Of a stretch of 35,676 nucleotides of DNA, positions 13,169 through 20,834 are shown one piece after another. The DNA comes from a virus. The translations under genes and the position numbers were made by a program. The notes beneath the pieces were generated by a model. The model was given only the letters and a program-made list of their open reading frames with translations. It made no database searches and was not told where the DNA came from. Every line of letters begins with the position of its first letter. The stretch's first letter is position 1. The stretch is taken from IMG/VR virus record IMGVR_UViG_3300048839_000632, positions 1 to 35,676 of that record; one strand, given 5' to 3'.

Positions 13169-14104
13169 TTAAGGCCGGGCCTTTGAGATATCCGATTCCT
13201 TAAACATCAGAAATCCCTTTGATAAATCAAGGCATTCTTTGTAAGGGAATGAATCGGATTGGAATCCATAAAGGATGGCATCATGAGCCAGCTCCGGATG
13301 ATTCCCGGAAAAATAATTGAAACCAAACTCCTGCTCTGAGGAATAGATTGGCAGAATTACCAGAGGCTTTAATGCAGTATATCCAAAGAGATGGGCCTGC
13401 TTTGCATACCATTGCAAACGGGTTCGGAGGTATGAATATGCTGGCTTTCCGTAGGTATAAACATGCAGGCATGGAATATCAACTCCCTGGATCGTTCCCA
13501 TTACATTGGCATCCGTATTGGTTCCATTGGGTTTGTGAGGCCATCCCAGGTATGCTCTTGTCTGGAATTGGAATAGGGATCCATAAGTTTTACTCTGGGC
13601 ATATTCCAGGAGATCAAAGAATTGCGCCCATGTAACTCCGGAGCTGGAAACCCATGGCTCATATTCAGAAATTACATTATCAATCTTTGTATTGGATGAG
13701 GTATGAATTGAGCTGGCATTAAATTTAATGAGCTTATCAATTCCGGATTTGCTGGAGTATGCCATGGAAACTCTGGTAATTCCTTTGGCTTTCTGCTCTC
13801 CAATAAAATCCCGGATGGCTTCATAATTGCTCGGAGTGAGGATGCCATCAACTCCATACATCAGAGATCCATTGTATCTCTCCTTTATCATGTAATCGAT
13901 CCGCTTTTTTCTCTCTGCAGTATTTTTGAAATAAGCATCAACCTTATTCAAATAAAGCTCCTGCATTGGATACTTTGTTGGAATGAGAGCAGGAATGAGT
14001 TTTGAGAGTGATCTCATTGGAATTGGCGCTCTCTCTGCAGTATCATTGGTTGATGTTTGACTGAGTGAGCTGTTTGCAATGGTTGCATTTTTTTGGTTAA
14101 TCAT
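13169..14104 (-). CDS. TIM-barrel-like protein, putative glycosidase fold
   Basis: I chose the ATG at 14104 because it follows CAACCCCC and the longer start lies inside the upstream gene; this gives 311 residues. An extended Ser/Thr/Asn-rich N-terminus is followed by an alternating helix-strand pattern: R-I-D-Y-M-I ... G-S-L-M-Y-G-V-D, then K-A-K-G-I-T-R-V-S-M-A-Y, then I-S-E-Y-E-P-W, A-Q-F-F-D-L-L-E-Y and K-P-L-V-I-L-P-I-Y. This resembles the TIM barrels of Bacteroidota glycoside-hydrolase-like proteins, with E-Y-E-P-W at a strand end as a possible acid. The role could be host-surface polysaccharide binding or cleavage. Confidence in the fold is modest. Confidence 0.55.
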   Translation of the reverse strand: MINQKNATIANSSLSQTSTNDTAERAPIPMRSLSKLIPALIPTKYPMQELYLNKVDAYFKNTAERKKRIDYMIKERYNGSLMYGVDGILTPSNYEAIRDFIGEQKAKGITRVSMAYSSKSGIDKLIKFNASSIHTSSNTKIDNVISEYEPWVSSSGVTWAQFFDLLEYAQSKTYGSLFQFQTRAYLGWPHKPNGTNTDANVMGTIQGVDIPCLHVYTYGKPAYSYLRTRLQWYAKQAHLFGYTALKPLVILPIYSSEQEFGFNYFSGNHPELAHDAILYGFQSDSFPYKECLDLSKGFLMFKESDISKARP

Positions 14105-14570
14105 GGGGGTTGAGTTTAAAGTTAGGCCTGAAAGATAAATCATTTTCAGGAGTGGAAATCAATCCTCCTGGATAACTTGTAAACCGGAACCTTTTATCAA
14201 ATCGATCCTGGAGCCTATCAAGATCTGCTTTGTTTGCTTTTTTTTCATCAATGTTTTCAATCAGCCTGGCCATCTCCTCCCTGTTTTTCTCCTGCTGCTC
14301 TGCCAGGAAAGTTAATTTTGAGAGTTGATAAATAATTGTATCCTGGTTTCGAATGGATATGATATCTTTCTGCAGCTGCAGAGAGTCCAGGGTGCTTTGT
14401 TTCTTTGCAATCTCCTCCGCTCGATCCATCCAGTATGATCCAATATAGGCCAGAAAAAAAAGGATCAGCAGAATTAAAACTCTGTATGAAATCAGAATTC
14501 CCTGCTTTGTTTTCTTTGCCTTTGGGCTCGAATTATCGGAGATGATCTCCTTTATGATATCTGCCATCAT
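14097..14570 (-). CDS. Single-pass membrane protein with coiled coil
   Basis: This 157-residue protein has a short polar N-terminus, a Lys cluster, one transmembrane helix at about 25-46 (L-I-S-Y-R-V-L-I-L-L-I-L-F-F-L-A) and a Gln/Glu/Lys-rich coiled coil at about 50-120, then a Pro/Asn-rich tail. This topology is that of inner-membrane spanins (Rz-like), and the gene lies just before the lysis genes, so it could be the i-spanin. A structural role is also possible because it is coupled to the tail fibre gene (ATGA at 14567-14570). Confidence 0.6.
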   Translation of the reverse strand: MMADIIKEIISDNSSPKAKKTKQGILISYRVLILLILFFLAYIGSYWMDRAEEIAKKQSTLDSLQLQKDIISIRNQDTIIYQLSKLTFLAEQQEKNREEMARLIENIDEKKANKADLDRLQDRFDKRFRFTSYPGGLISTPENDLSFRPNFKLNPHD

Positions 14571-15715
14571 GATCCTGGATAGTGTTTAATCAAATGGATT
14601 GCTCTATAAATTACTTCATCATTTTTTAAGCTCCCAGCATTAAAAAACAAATAAATTGACTGAGATGCATCCAGATTACTCTCAACTGCCATCTCAGAAA
14701 AAAGGCCATGCTTTCCGGTTGTGTTTCCAACCAGCTGAATTCCTCCATCCATGAAAAACATTTTTGTTGTATAAACTCCGGCCTGGCGATCTGGCCCATC
14801 TTTAATGGCCATCAGCAATACAGATCCTCCAAACTCATCCATTGGATCATTGCTGGCTCTTATTACTGCATATCGCTCATCTCCGGAGCCATCAGAGAAA
14901 TCAATCAAAACAGATAATTCCAATGCACATCCAACAAAAAACTCATCAGGCCTGATTTCATAGTTGTATATTGAGCCTTCGCTAATTGTATTGTAAAATA
15001 TTTCCTCATGATGTGAATGCAGCAACTTGATTGATGGAGGAATAAATACAGGAGGAATTGCATTGATCTGAGCCTGCAGTTTTCCCAGCGCAACCAATAC
15101 AGAATCAGTTGAGATAATTGCTGATGAATCTGTAAATACTATCCCGGTTAATGCAGAGGATAAAACTCTGGCAACTGTAAAATATTGATTTGATCCCTCA
15201 GCGATATGAGTAGTTGAGAGAGTTACGTTTCCATTTTGGCCATTTACAGAAACGACCAATCCAGGAGAAAGCAGTTCAGCCCAATGAGAGAGGTTTGATG
15301 GATCGGTTCCTTTGAGGATGTAACTTTTTGGCTCATCAGATCGAATGGCAACATCTCCGGTTTCTGCATCCAGGGCCAGCATCTCAGCCTGGGATGCAAC
15401 TGGAAATGTATCTGTAATTGCAATGGCTGGCAGGAGAGCTGATGGAATTTTTCCTGATCCATCCAATGATGCATATCCATCCGGCTGATCTTTCTCAGAG
15501 AGATCCTGCTTTGTACTGAGAGCTGCAATCAATGCTCCAACTCCCAGGCCCAAATCCCAATAAGGCAATAAGCTCCAGGCTGTAACTCCATCTCCGATTT
15601 TTGCCTTGAGAGTATCGGTTTCAAATCCGATCTCAGCCTCCAGGAGAATTGGATTTTCAGAGAGCCATAAGGAGGCCTCTCCGTTTCTGATTTGTATTTC
15701 AACTATTGCAGGCAT
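14567..15715 (-). CDS. Tail fibre protein
   Basis: I chose the start at 15715 because it overlaps the TAA of the small upstream gene (TAATG); a longer frame would cover that gene. In this 382-residue protein, residues 1-54 contain R-N-G-E-A-S-L-W ... L-L-E-A-E-I-G ... K-I-G-D-G-V-T-A-W-S-L-L-P-Y, the repeat seen at the N-terminus of many tail fibres. Residues 65-165 continue with L-D-G-S-G-K-I-P-S-A-L-L-P and an N-L-S-H-W-A-E-L region; then comes a beta-rich C-terminus (220-382) that probably holds the receptor-binding domain. It attaches to the baseplate and recognises the host surface. Confidence 0.8.
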   Translation of the reverse strand: MPAIVEIQIRNGEASLWLSENPILLEAEIGFETDTLKAKIGDGVTAWSLLPYWDLGLGVGALIAALSTKQDLSEKDQPDGYASLDGSGKIPSALLPAIAITDTFPVASQAEMLALDAETGDVAIRSDEPKSYILKGTDPSNLSHWAELLSPGLVVSVNGQNGNVTLSTTHIAEGSNQYFTVARVLSSALTGIVFTDSSAIISTDSVLVALGKLQAQINAIPPVFIPPSIKLLHSHHEEIFYNTISEGSIYNYEIRPDEFFVGCALELSVLIDFSDGSGDERYAVIRASNDPMDEFGGSVLLMAIKDGPDRQAGVYTTKMFFMDGGIQLVGNTTGKHGLFSEMAVESNLDASQSIYLFFNAGSLKNDEVIYRAIHLIKHYPGS

Positions 15716-15876
15716 TATGGGCTCCCTCCGTTTAATAAGCCATTTACTCCTCCATAAACTGATCCGGGATATCCTCCATGGATTCCGGTAATCAGAGGGC
15801 ATGGAGTATCAATTGCTCTGTGAATTTTTACAATCACTTTAATTTTTTTGCTAACTTTTACCGTAACCTTTGCCAT
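15715..15876 (-). CDS. 53-residue Gly-rich protein between baseplate and fibre genes
   Basis: The frame starts two bases after the stop of the upstream gene and its TAA overlaps the fibre start (TAATG). The first 20 residues are Val/Lys alternating strands (K-V-T-V-K-V-S-K-K-I-K-V-I-V-K-I) and the second half is Gly-rich (G-G-Y-P-G, G-G-V-N-G, N-G-G-S-P). It could be a small connector or a fibre attachment piece. I do not recognise a family. Confidence 0.65.
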   Translation of the reverse strand: MAKVTVKVSKKIKVIVKIHRAIDTPCPLITGIHGGYPGSVYGGVNGLLNGGSP

Positions 15877-15878
15877 TC

Positions 15879-16286
15879 TTATTCCGGGATTACAATATTT
15901 TTTCCAACTGAATCAGCAACCAGATCAACCTCGATCCCGGATGCAATTGTATAAAATCGATCATCCTCTGCTCCAATCAGCTCATCCGCTGCCAGAATCT
16001 CAAGAAAAAAACTATGAGAAACCATTGTTTTTGTGATCCTGCGAGGGATCATGATTTGGATCTCTCCATTTTCTCCATCGATATCGGTAATTGCCATATA
16101 CTCATCAGGATTGGGAAATGGAATGGCTTTGGAGAACCTTGCCAAAGGCTTTCCTTTTTGCTGGTATACCAAAACAACACATCCCTCCATGAGTTTGAAA
16201 TTGATTGGATCTCCTACAGATCCATCCGGCAAATCATCCTCCTGGAGGGTTATATCCAAATAAATATCCTGATGCTTAAAAACCAT
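15879..16286 (-). CDS. Baseplate/virion protein with BppU-like pattern
   Basis: This 135-residue beta-rich protein has D-I-T-L-Q-E-D-D near 10-17, a central strand pair, D-I-D-G-E-N-G-E-I-Q-I-M-I-P at about 68-81 and H-S-F-F-L-E-I-L at about 91-98. The order resembles the N-terminal domain of siphophage upper-baseplate proteins (BppU-like), placed directly before the fibre gene. It likely lies between tail tip and fibre. Sequence support is by pattern only. Confidence 0.55.
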   Translation of the reverse strand: MVFKHQDIYLDITLQEDDLPDGSVGDPINFKLMEGCVVLVYQQKGKPLARFSKAIPFPNPDEYMAITDIDGENGEIQIMIPRRITKTMVSHSFFLEILAADELIGAEDDRFYTIASGIEVDLVADSVGKNIVIPE

Positions 16287-16297
16287 TTTAAATAAGT

Positions 16298-16888
16298 TTA
16301 TTCACAATCATCTCCGGAGGATCTCCGGTTTCGATTGTTAAATTTTTTTAATCTGTGGATCCTTCCAACCTGAGGAGCGGATGATGGCTGATTGTCTGCA
16401 GGAGGAGCATTTTTCCAGAGAGTAAATGTTTCTCTCTTTGCATTGAGATACGTTTTGGCATCTGTGAGGGTTCTCAGCGCTTTCTCCCTGTAATTATTGG
16501 CAATCCTGGCCCTCTCAGCTCCGGATAATTTACTGCTGAAATCATTATCTTTCTCAAAGGATCCGGTTGCTGTATGATGGATATGGCCCTCTGATGTGAT
16601 CAGCTCCAGAACAAAGTATGCCAGGGCTGTGGAAATTCCCAGAAACCTTTTATCCTTTCCGGATCCAACCGGGCTCTCATAGGTTTCTCCCTCCAGGAGT
16701 TTTTGATATTTCTCATCATCATAATTCTCCAGGAAATCCATGTACAAAGCATCTCCCAGAAATGGCCTGAGTTCAAACTCCTGGGCATCCTGGATGAATG
16801 GATTAATCTGATCTCCTTTCAGGTTTGCGCTTATTTTCCTGAATGGGAGCAAATCATCTCTACTGATTAGGTAATGAATTTGCTGCAT
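16298..16888 (-). CDS. Head-tail connector-like protein (DUF6712-like)
   Basis: This 196-residue protein is helical with N-P-F-I-Q-D-A-Q-E-F-E-L-R-P-F-L-G-D-A-L-Y at about 29-49, typical of the DUF6712 proteins of Bacteroidota phages that follow the portal. Residues 85-150 form further helices; the last 30 residues are basic and disordered. The start overlaps the portal gene end by 29 bases. It is likely the adaptor beneath the portal. Confidence 0.7.
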   Translation of the reverse strand: MQQIHYLISRDDLLPFRKISANLKGDQINPFIQDAQEFELRPFLGDALYMDFLENYDDEKYQKLLEGETYESPVGSGKDKRFLGISTALAYFVLELITSEGHIHHTATGSFEKDNDFSSKLSGAERARIANNYREKALRTLTDAKTYLNAKRETFTLWKNAPPADNQPSSAPQVGRIHRLKKFNNRNRRSSGDDCE

Positions 16889-18137
16889 TTTGAGTTAATC
16901 TGGTTGCGATATCTTCTGAAACTCCAAAAATATCGATGAGGGTTTGTTTTTTATATTCAGGAGATCCGGCTCCTGCCATCAGAGTGATGTATTGAGGGAT
17001 CAGGCTCTCCTTTATTCCCAGGCCAGTTTGAATTCCTCCAACTGGCTGAATGGAATAATCATTGGAGATCAGGCCTGGAATTGCTGAGTTTGAAAACAGC
17101 TTTTTAAAGGATCTCTCCAGGCGCAATCTGTATTTTGCAGTATTATAATTATAAATATCAACTGCCTCATTATAATCAGGCGCTCCCAGCTTTCCTGGAG
17201 TCTGGAGCAATAGTACTGGAGGAATTATAAAGGCTCCAATTATATCATCCTTTGTGGTTTTCCTGGTAATGGTATGCAGTTTATCATCATAATTCCTCTC
17301 AATTGGTTTCAATTCAGGAACCTGATCAGCTTTCTCAGCGATTACCAGGAAAATGGATCCTGCTGCCTCCGGATCCTGCATCTCCTCCAGCTCCTCCTCC
17401 AGCTCCTCCCTGCCTTTTTTATCGAGCTTTCCCTTATGGATGTATACATGAGAGGCTGCAAATCCTGACTCAACTGTAGACTGTTTAAATAGCTTTATTC
17501 CGGTATCTGTAATGAGATCCTCCTGAACACAATCATAAATTGGTAAGGTGTATCCAATAGGATCAGCAAAAATCTGGCCTTTGTAATTGGCCCATCCTCC
17601 TGCTTTCTCAACCTGGGCCTGGATTACTTTGGGATCCGGATTATACAGATCGATGATTTGGAGATCATCCTCATCAATAAAATCATGTTTGTTTTTTGCC
17701 CAATCATTATACAAGGCAACCTTTGTAATTTTAGAGGATCCCTCCTCCGGTTTCATGTACCTTACATGAGAATATGGAACATAGGCAAAGGATGTTTTTT
17801 GATACAGAGCATTGTAATTAACATGAACATAGTATCCATCATGATATCCCATATTATCTCCAACTGATGCCAGGAGATCATCTGTGGTTTCTCCTTTTGA
17901 GTTGATTACAATATTGGAGAGCTTTACATCCCTGAATCCATTTCCAATGATGTAGGAAATGAACATCTCAACACAAGGCTTTGCAGATCCTGATGCATTC
18001 ACATAGGCCCGGCATCGCTGAGGATATGCATTATCCTTATCAAAATAGAGAATTCCCAGAGATTGATCGAGGAAATTTTCCTCGATCCTCCTCCGGGCCG
18101 GAACAATTGCTCTGGATGTGAATGTTTTTTCTGCCAT
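16860..18137 (-). CDS. Portal protein
   Basis: This 425-residue protein matches portal proteins of Bacteroidota phages: an N-terminal R-A-I-V-P-A-R-R-R-I region, A-K-P-C-V-E-M-F-I-S-Y-I-I-G-N-G-F (about 52-68), Y-V-H-V-N-Y-N-A (wing), a Glu-rich helix (E-E-L-E-E-E-L-E-E-M) near 250 and a stem-like A-F-I-I-P-P-V-L-L-L near 305-315. It forms the dodecameric DNA gate and docks the terminase. The length is usual. It is separated from the terminase genes by about 14 kb, unlike the common order terminase-portal-protease-capsid. Confidence 0.8.
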   Translation of the reverse strand: MAEKTFTSRAIVPARRRIEENFLDQSLGILYFDKDNAYPQRCRAYVNASGSAKPCVEMFISYIIGNGFRDVKLSNIVINSKGETTDDLLASVGDNMGYHDGYYVHVNYNALYQKTSFAYVPYSHVRYMKPEEGSSKITKVALYNDWAKNKHDFIDEDDLQIIDLYNPDPKVIQAQVEKAGGWANYKGQIFADPIGYTLPIYDCVQEDLITDTGIKLFKQSTVESGFAASHVYIHKGKLDKKGREELEEELEEMQDPEAAGSIFLVIAEKADQVPELKPIERNYDDKLHTITRKTTKDDIIGAFIIPPVLLLQTPGKLGAPDYNEAVDIYNYNTAKYRLRLERSFKKLFSNSAIPGLISNDYSIQPVGGIQTGLGIKESLIPQYITLMAGAGSPEYKKQTLIDIFGVSEDIATRLTQNAANSLPNQ

Positions 18138-18159
18138 GTTAAATCAGGAGATAAAAATA

Positions 18160-18804
18160 TTATTCCTCTTTGCCTCCTGTATCCGTTGCATCATCTGCAT
18201 CAGGGCCTGGAGGAGCTGGCTTTGCTGGAGCTACTTTCCCGGCTGGAGCTTTTGATGCTTTCCCGGCTGGAGCTTTGGCTGGCTTTGCTGGAGCTGCTGG
18301 TTTAGCTGCAGGCTTTGCAGGCTTTCCAGATTCCAGGGCCTCTGCAGCTTTGATTTTTGCTGCTTTGGCTTTCGCTGCTGCAGCTGATTTCCCTGCAGCA
18401 TATTCTGCAGCCTGAGCTTTCCAATCCTTTGGATAATTTTTAAACTGGCCAATTGATCGAGGATTTCTGCTCAGTAGATCCAGAGCATCCTCATCAGTAA
18501 TATTATTCTCAGTAAAAACTTTGCCTCTGCCTTGATCATGTACGGTTACATTGGCAGCGATTGTAAATTTTCCAGATTCGTTTTTCATTGGGTTTTGATT
18601 TTTTGGGGTTAAATTATTTATGAGGGTTCGAAGTTCGATAAAAATTTCCGCTTGTTCACTTGGGCAACCTTTGCAAGGTGCTTTTCCCAGGATCGCTGAT
18701 GATAATGAAATCAACTCATCTCGATCAGGTTTTTTAAATCCATGCAGGGCCGGATCCTTTTGGATGAGTTTTTGAGCCCTTTTGAGTAAAATTTCGTTTA
18801 TCAT
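18160..18804 (-). CDS. Ala/Lys/Pro-rich protein with KAPAG repeats
   Basis: The ATG at 18804 gives 214 residues (a TTG lies two codons earlier). Residues 1-65 form a small helical domain with C-K-G-C-P near 44-48; residues 75-125 form a second domain starting M-K-N-E-S-G-K-F; the rest is low complexity, with A-A-K-P-A and two K-A-P-A-G-K units and an acidic end. AACCCCAAAAA...CCCA before the internal ATG at 18588 suggests that the second part could also be made alone. It lies between the capsid block and the portal, and may be a head-associated or scaffold-related factor. Confidence 0.6.
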   Translation of the reverse strand: MINEILLKRAQKLIQKDPALHGFKKPDRDELISLSSAILGKAPCKGCPSEQAEIFIELRTLINNLTPKNQNPMKNESGKFTIAANVTVHDQGRGKVFTENNITDEDALDLLSRNPRSIGQFKNYPKDWKAQAAEYAAGKSAAAAKAKAAKIKAAEALESGKPAKPAAKPAAPAKPAKAPAGKASKAPAGKVAPAKPAPPGPDADDATDTGGKEE

Positions 18805-18812
18805 AAGCAAGC

Positions 18813-18843
18813 AAAAAAGCCGATTGAATGTAATTCATCGGCC
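18813..18843 (-). terminator. Intrinsic-terminator-like hairpin inside the late block
   Basis: On the minus strand GCCGATGAAT and ATTCAATCGGC pair (10 bp with one bulged A) around a 3-base loop and are followed by six T. It stands between the virion protein gene ending at 18882 and the gene starting at 18804. A perfect -7 element TACTTTTG lies at 18860-18853 but no -33 box precedes it, so the portal and downstream genes seem to need read-through. Confidence 0.75.
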
Positions 18844-18881
18844 TTTTCTGTTCAAAAGTATGTTAATAAAAAATGGCCAGA

Positions 18882-19499
18882 TTAAGATAATAAGGCATCA
18901 ACTCGGCCCTTTGTAGTTGCGAAATCAGTAAAGAACCAGGTATCCGGCAAATGAGGCTCCTTTGCTTTGTCAGGAGATCCAATTGTGATCTCATAACCAG
19001 GATTCTCATCATTATTTTTGTCGTGGATTAAATCTATTCCTATCAAACCAACCGCAACTCCAAAAACCTCATAAGCTCCATCTCCATTGGCATTATGCTG
19101 GTTATTATGAACGATGCCAAACATTCTGCCATTCATAATGCCCTCCAGCTGCAACTTGATTGCAGGAGAGTTATTAAAAACCAGGAATTTTATGATGTGA
19201 TCATAATTGCCTCCGTAGGTTTTTTTTATGTACTTAGCTGATGGCTGATGGGATCCTGCCAAACCTTGAAAGGCATAGGCCAGATTGGTTCCGCTCAAAG
19301 CGATATCCTCAATGATCCTGGCATTGGTTCCATTTCTGGAAACCGTTCCCTCCAGGAGATGTTTGTGATTTCCCAGGATCAGCTCATCATTTACTCCGGT
19401 GATTGATTTATATTCGCAATCAACCTCATATCCTGCAGTAAGCTCTCCGCAAAGATCAGGAGAGCGCTGGATCATTCTTAAAGGATTCCTTGTTTTCAT
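18882..19499 (-). CDS. Virion protein, possibly the major tail protein
   Basis: In this 205-residue beta-rich protein the stretch M-F-G-I-V-H-N-N ... A-Y-E-V-F-G-V-A-V-G-L (about 126-154), followed by Y-E-I-T-I-G-S-P and E-P-H-L-P, is a pattern I associate with virion proteins encoded beside the capsid gene in Bacteroidota phages. It may be the tail tube; no other candidate for that role stands out in the genome. It starts about 60 bases after the capsid stop and ends before the internal terminator. Confidence 0.55.
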   Translation of the reverse strand: MKTRNPLRMIQRSPDLCGELTAGYEVDCEYKSITGVNDELILGNHKHLLEGTVSRNGTNARIIEDIALSGTNLAYAFQGLAGSHQPSAKYIKKTYGGNYDHIIKFLVFNNSPAIKLQLEGIMNGRMFGIVHNNQHNANGDGAYEVFGVAVGLIGIDLIHDKNNDENPGYEITIGSPDKAKEPHLPDTWFFTDFATTKGRVDALLS

Positions 19500-19558
19500 T
19501 TGAATTGATTATAATATGATAAAATAATTGAGGAGATTTAAAGCAATTGGAGCCTAAA

Positions 19559-20767
19559 TTAATAGGCTACAATTGTCAGGAAATCATGAGGAATTTGTAC
19601 ATCCATTTTATACAAACCTTTCCAGTTGGTTTCCTCTGTATCATCATTATACCAAACTTTGAAATCTGCAACTGATTCTGTATCCAGTCCGATTTGCAAA
19701 TTTTCAACAAGCGTATACAGGGCTCTGTGAGGGATATCCCAAACAACTCCATCCTGATGATCTGCACGAATATGGCGATCCATGAAATGGCAATTCACAA
19801 TCATTACTCCTCTGTATTTATCAGTTGAGTAATATTCTCCCTGCCTTACAAAACTCATATCCATGGATTGGGTTTCTTTGTAAGTGAGCCAATTCTGCCA
19901 GAGGGAATTTGTGCAATAAATTACTTGCTTTCCTTTGAATCCGATCAAACGAGGATCCGCTTTTGAAAGCAATGCATTAAATGTTTTGTAAGCCTCATCC
20001 GCTGCCAGATCATCATCCTGATCAACAAAGGATGCAGATGAATTGGCAGCAATTGCCCTGGCATTGGTCATGGATCCGGCTCCAACTGCAGTAAATATTT
20101 TTTTCCAGAATCCATCCAGCTGATTATAATGAACGATATCAGCAGCATCCAATAAGGTTCCTCCGCTGCCATATTCATCAACTGTAGTATTTCCAAACCA
20201 TGCAATTCGAAGGGCATCCTCTTTAACTCCTGAGGTCATTATTTCCAGAGCATATTTTGCAAATTCTCCGGAATCCAATTGTTTGCGCTTGTATCCTTTA
20301 TCCAATCCCCAAACAAAGAAAGTGGCCTCCAGATCATCAGAACATTGAGCGCTCCAGATTTTCATCCGCTTTGGCTGCCATGTTTTTTCTGATAATGGAA
20401 TTGCTTTTGTTGTTTTACCGGATCCACAACCAGGATCCAGTTTGGTAATTTTACTGATCCGGCCCATGAATGCAACCTGAGTATCAGCGACAATTCCCGG
20501 CACAATAGTATGCAGATCCTTTAATTCAGGATCATTGAAAGCAGGATCAATGATGGCAACCGTTGCTGCTTTTTTGACAAATGTAATGGGCTCTCCTGCG
20601 ATCATTGAAATTGATAAAACTCCTTTTGGCATGAATCCATATTTCAGATTCAAACCATATCCGGCAAAGAGCAAAGCAGAAAGGCCAGGAGAATCAACTG
20701 AGGATCCTATCAGCAAAATGCAAAAGGATACCAGGAGGAAATTGAGAATGGATGAGGTTTTTTTCAT
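19559..20767 (-). CDS. Major capsid protein
   Basis: This 402-residue protein, by position after the ClpP-type head protease and by its late features (T-S-G-V-K-E-D-A-L-R-I-A-W-F-G-N-T, D-P-R-L-I-G-F-K-G-K-Q-V-I-Y, Y-R-G-V-M-I-V-N-C, C-terminal strand), is the HK97-fold major capsid protein of the kind seen in Bacteroidota phages. The first 45 residues are odd: a basic start and a long hydrophobic stretch like a signal peptide, perhaps removed by the head protease. M-N-like alternative starts downstream (M46, M55) would drop it. Confidence 0.75.
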   Translation of the reverse strand: MKKTSSILNFLLVSFCILLIGSSVDSPGLSALLFAGYGLNLKYGFMPKGVLSISMIAGEPITFVKKAATVAIIDPAFNDPELKDLHTIVPGIVADTQVAFMGRISKITKLDPGCGSGKTTKAIPLSEKTWQPKRMKIWSAQCSDDLEATFFVWGLDKGYKRKQLDSGEFAKYALEIMTSGVKEDALRIAWFGNTTVDEYGSGGTLLDAADIVHYNQLDGFWKKIFTAVGAGSMTNARAIAANSSASFVDQDDDLAADEAYKTFNALLSKADPRLIGFKGKQVIYCTNSLWQNWLTYKETQSMDMSFVRQGEYYSTDKYRGVMIVNCHFMDRHIRADHQDGVVWDIPHRALYTLVENLQIGLDTESVADFKVWYNDDTEETNWKGLYKMDVQIPHDFLTIVAY

Positions 20768-20834
20768 CGGTTTATAATTTATTAATGATTGATTTTTGAG
20801 TGTGATTTATTTCTGCTTTGGGAATCTGTTCTGA

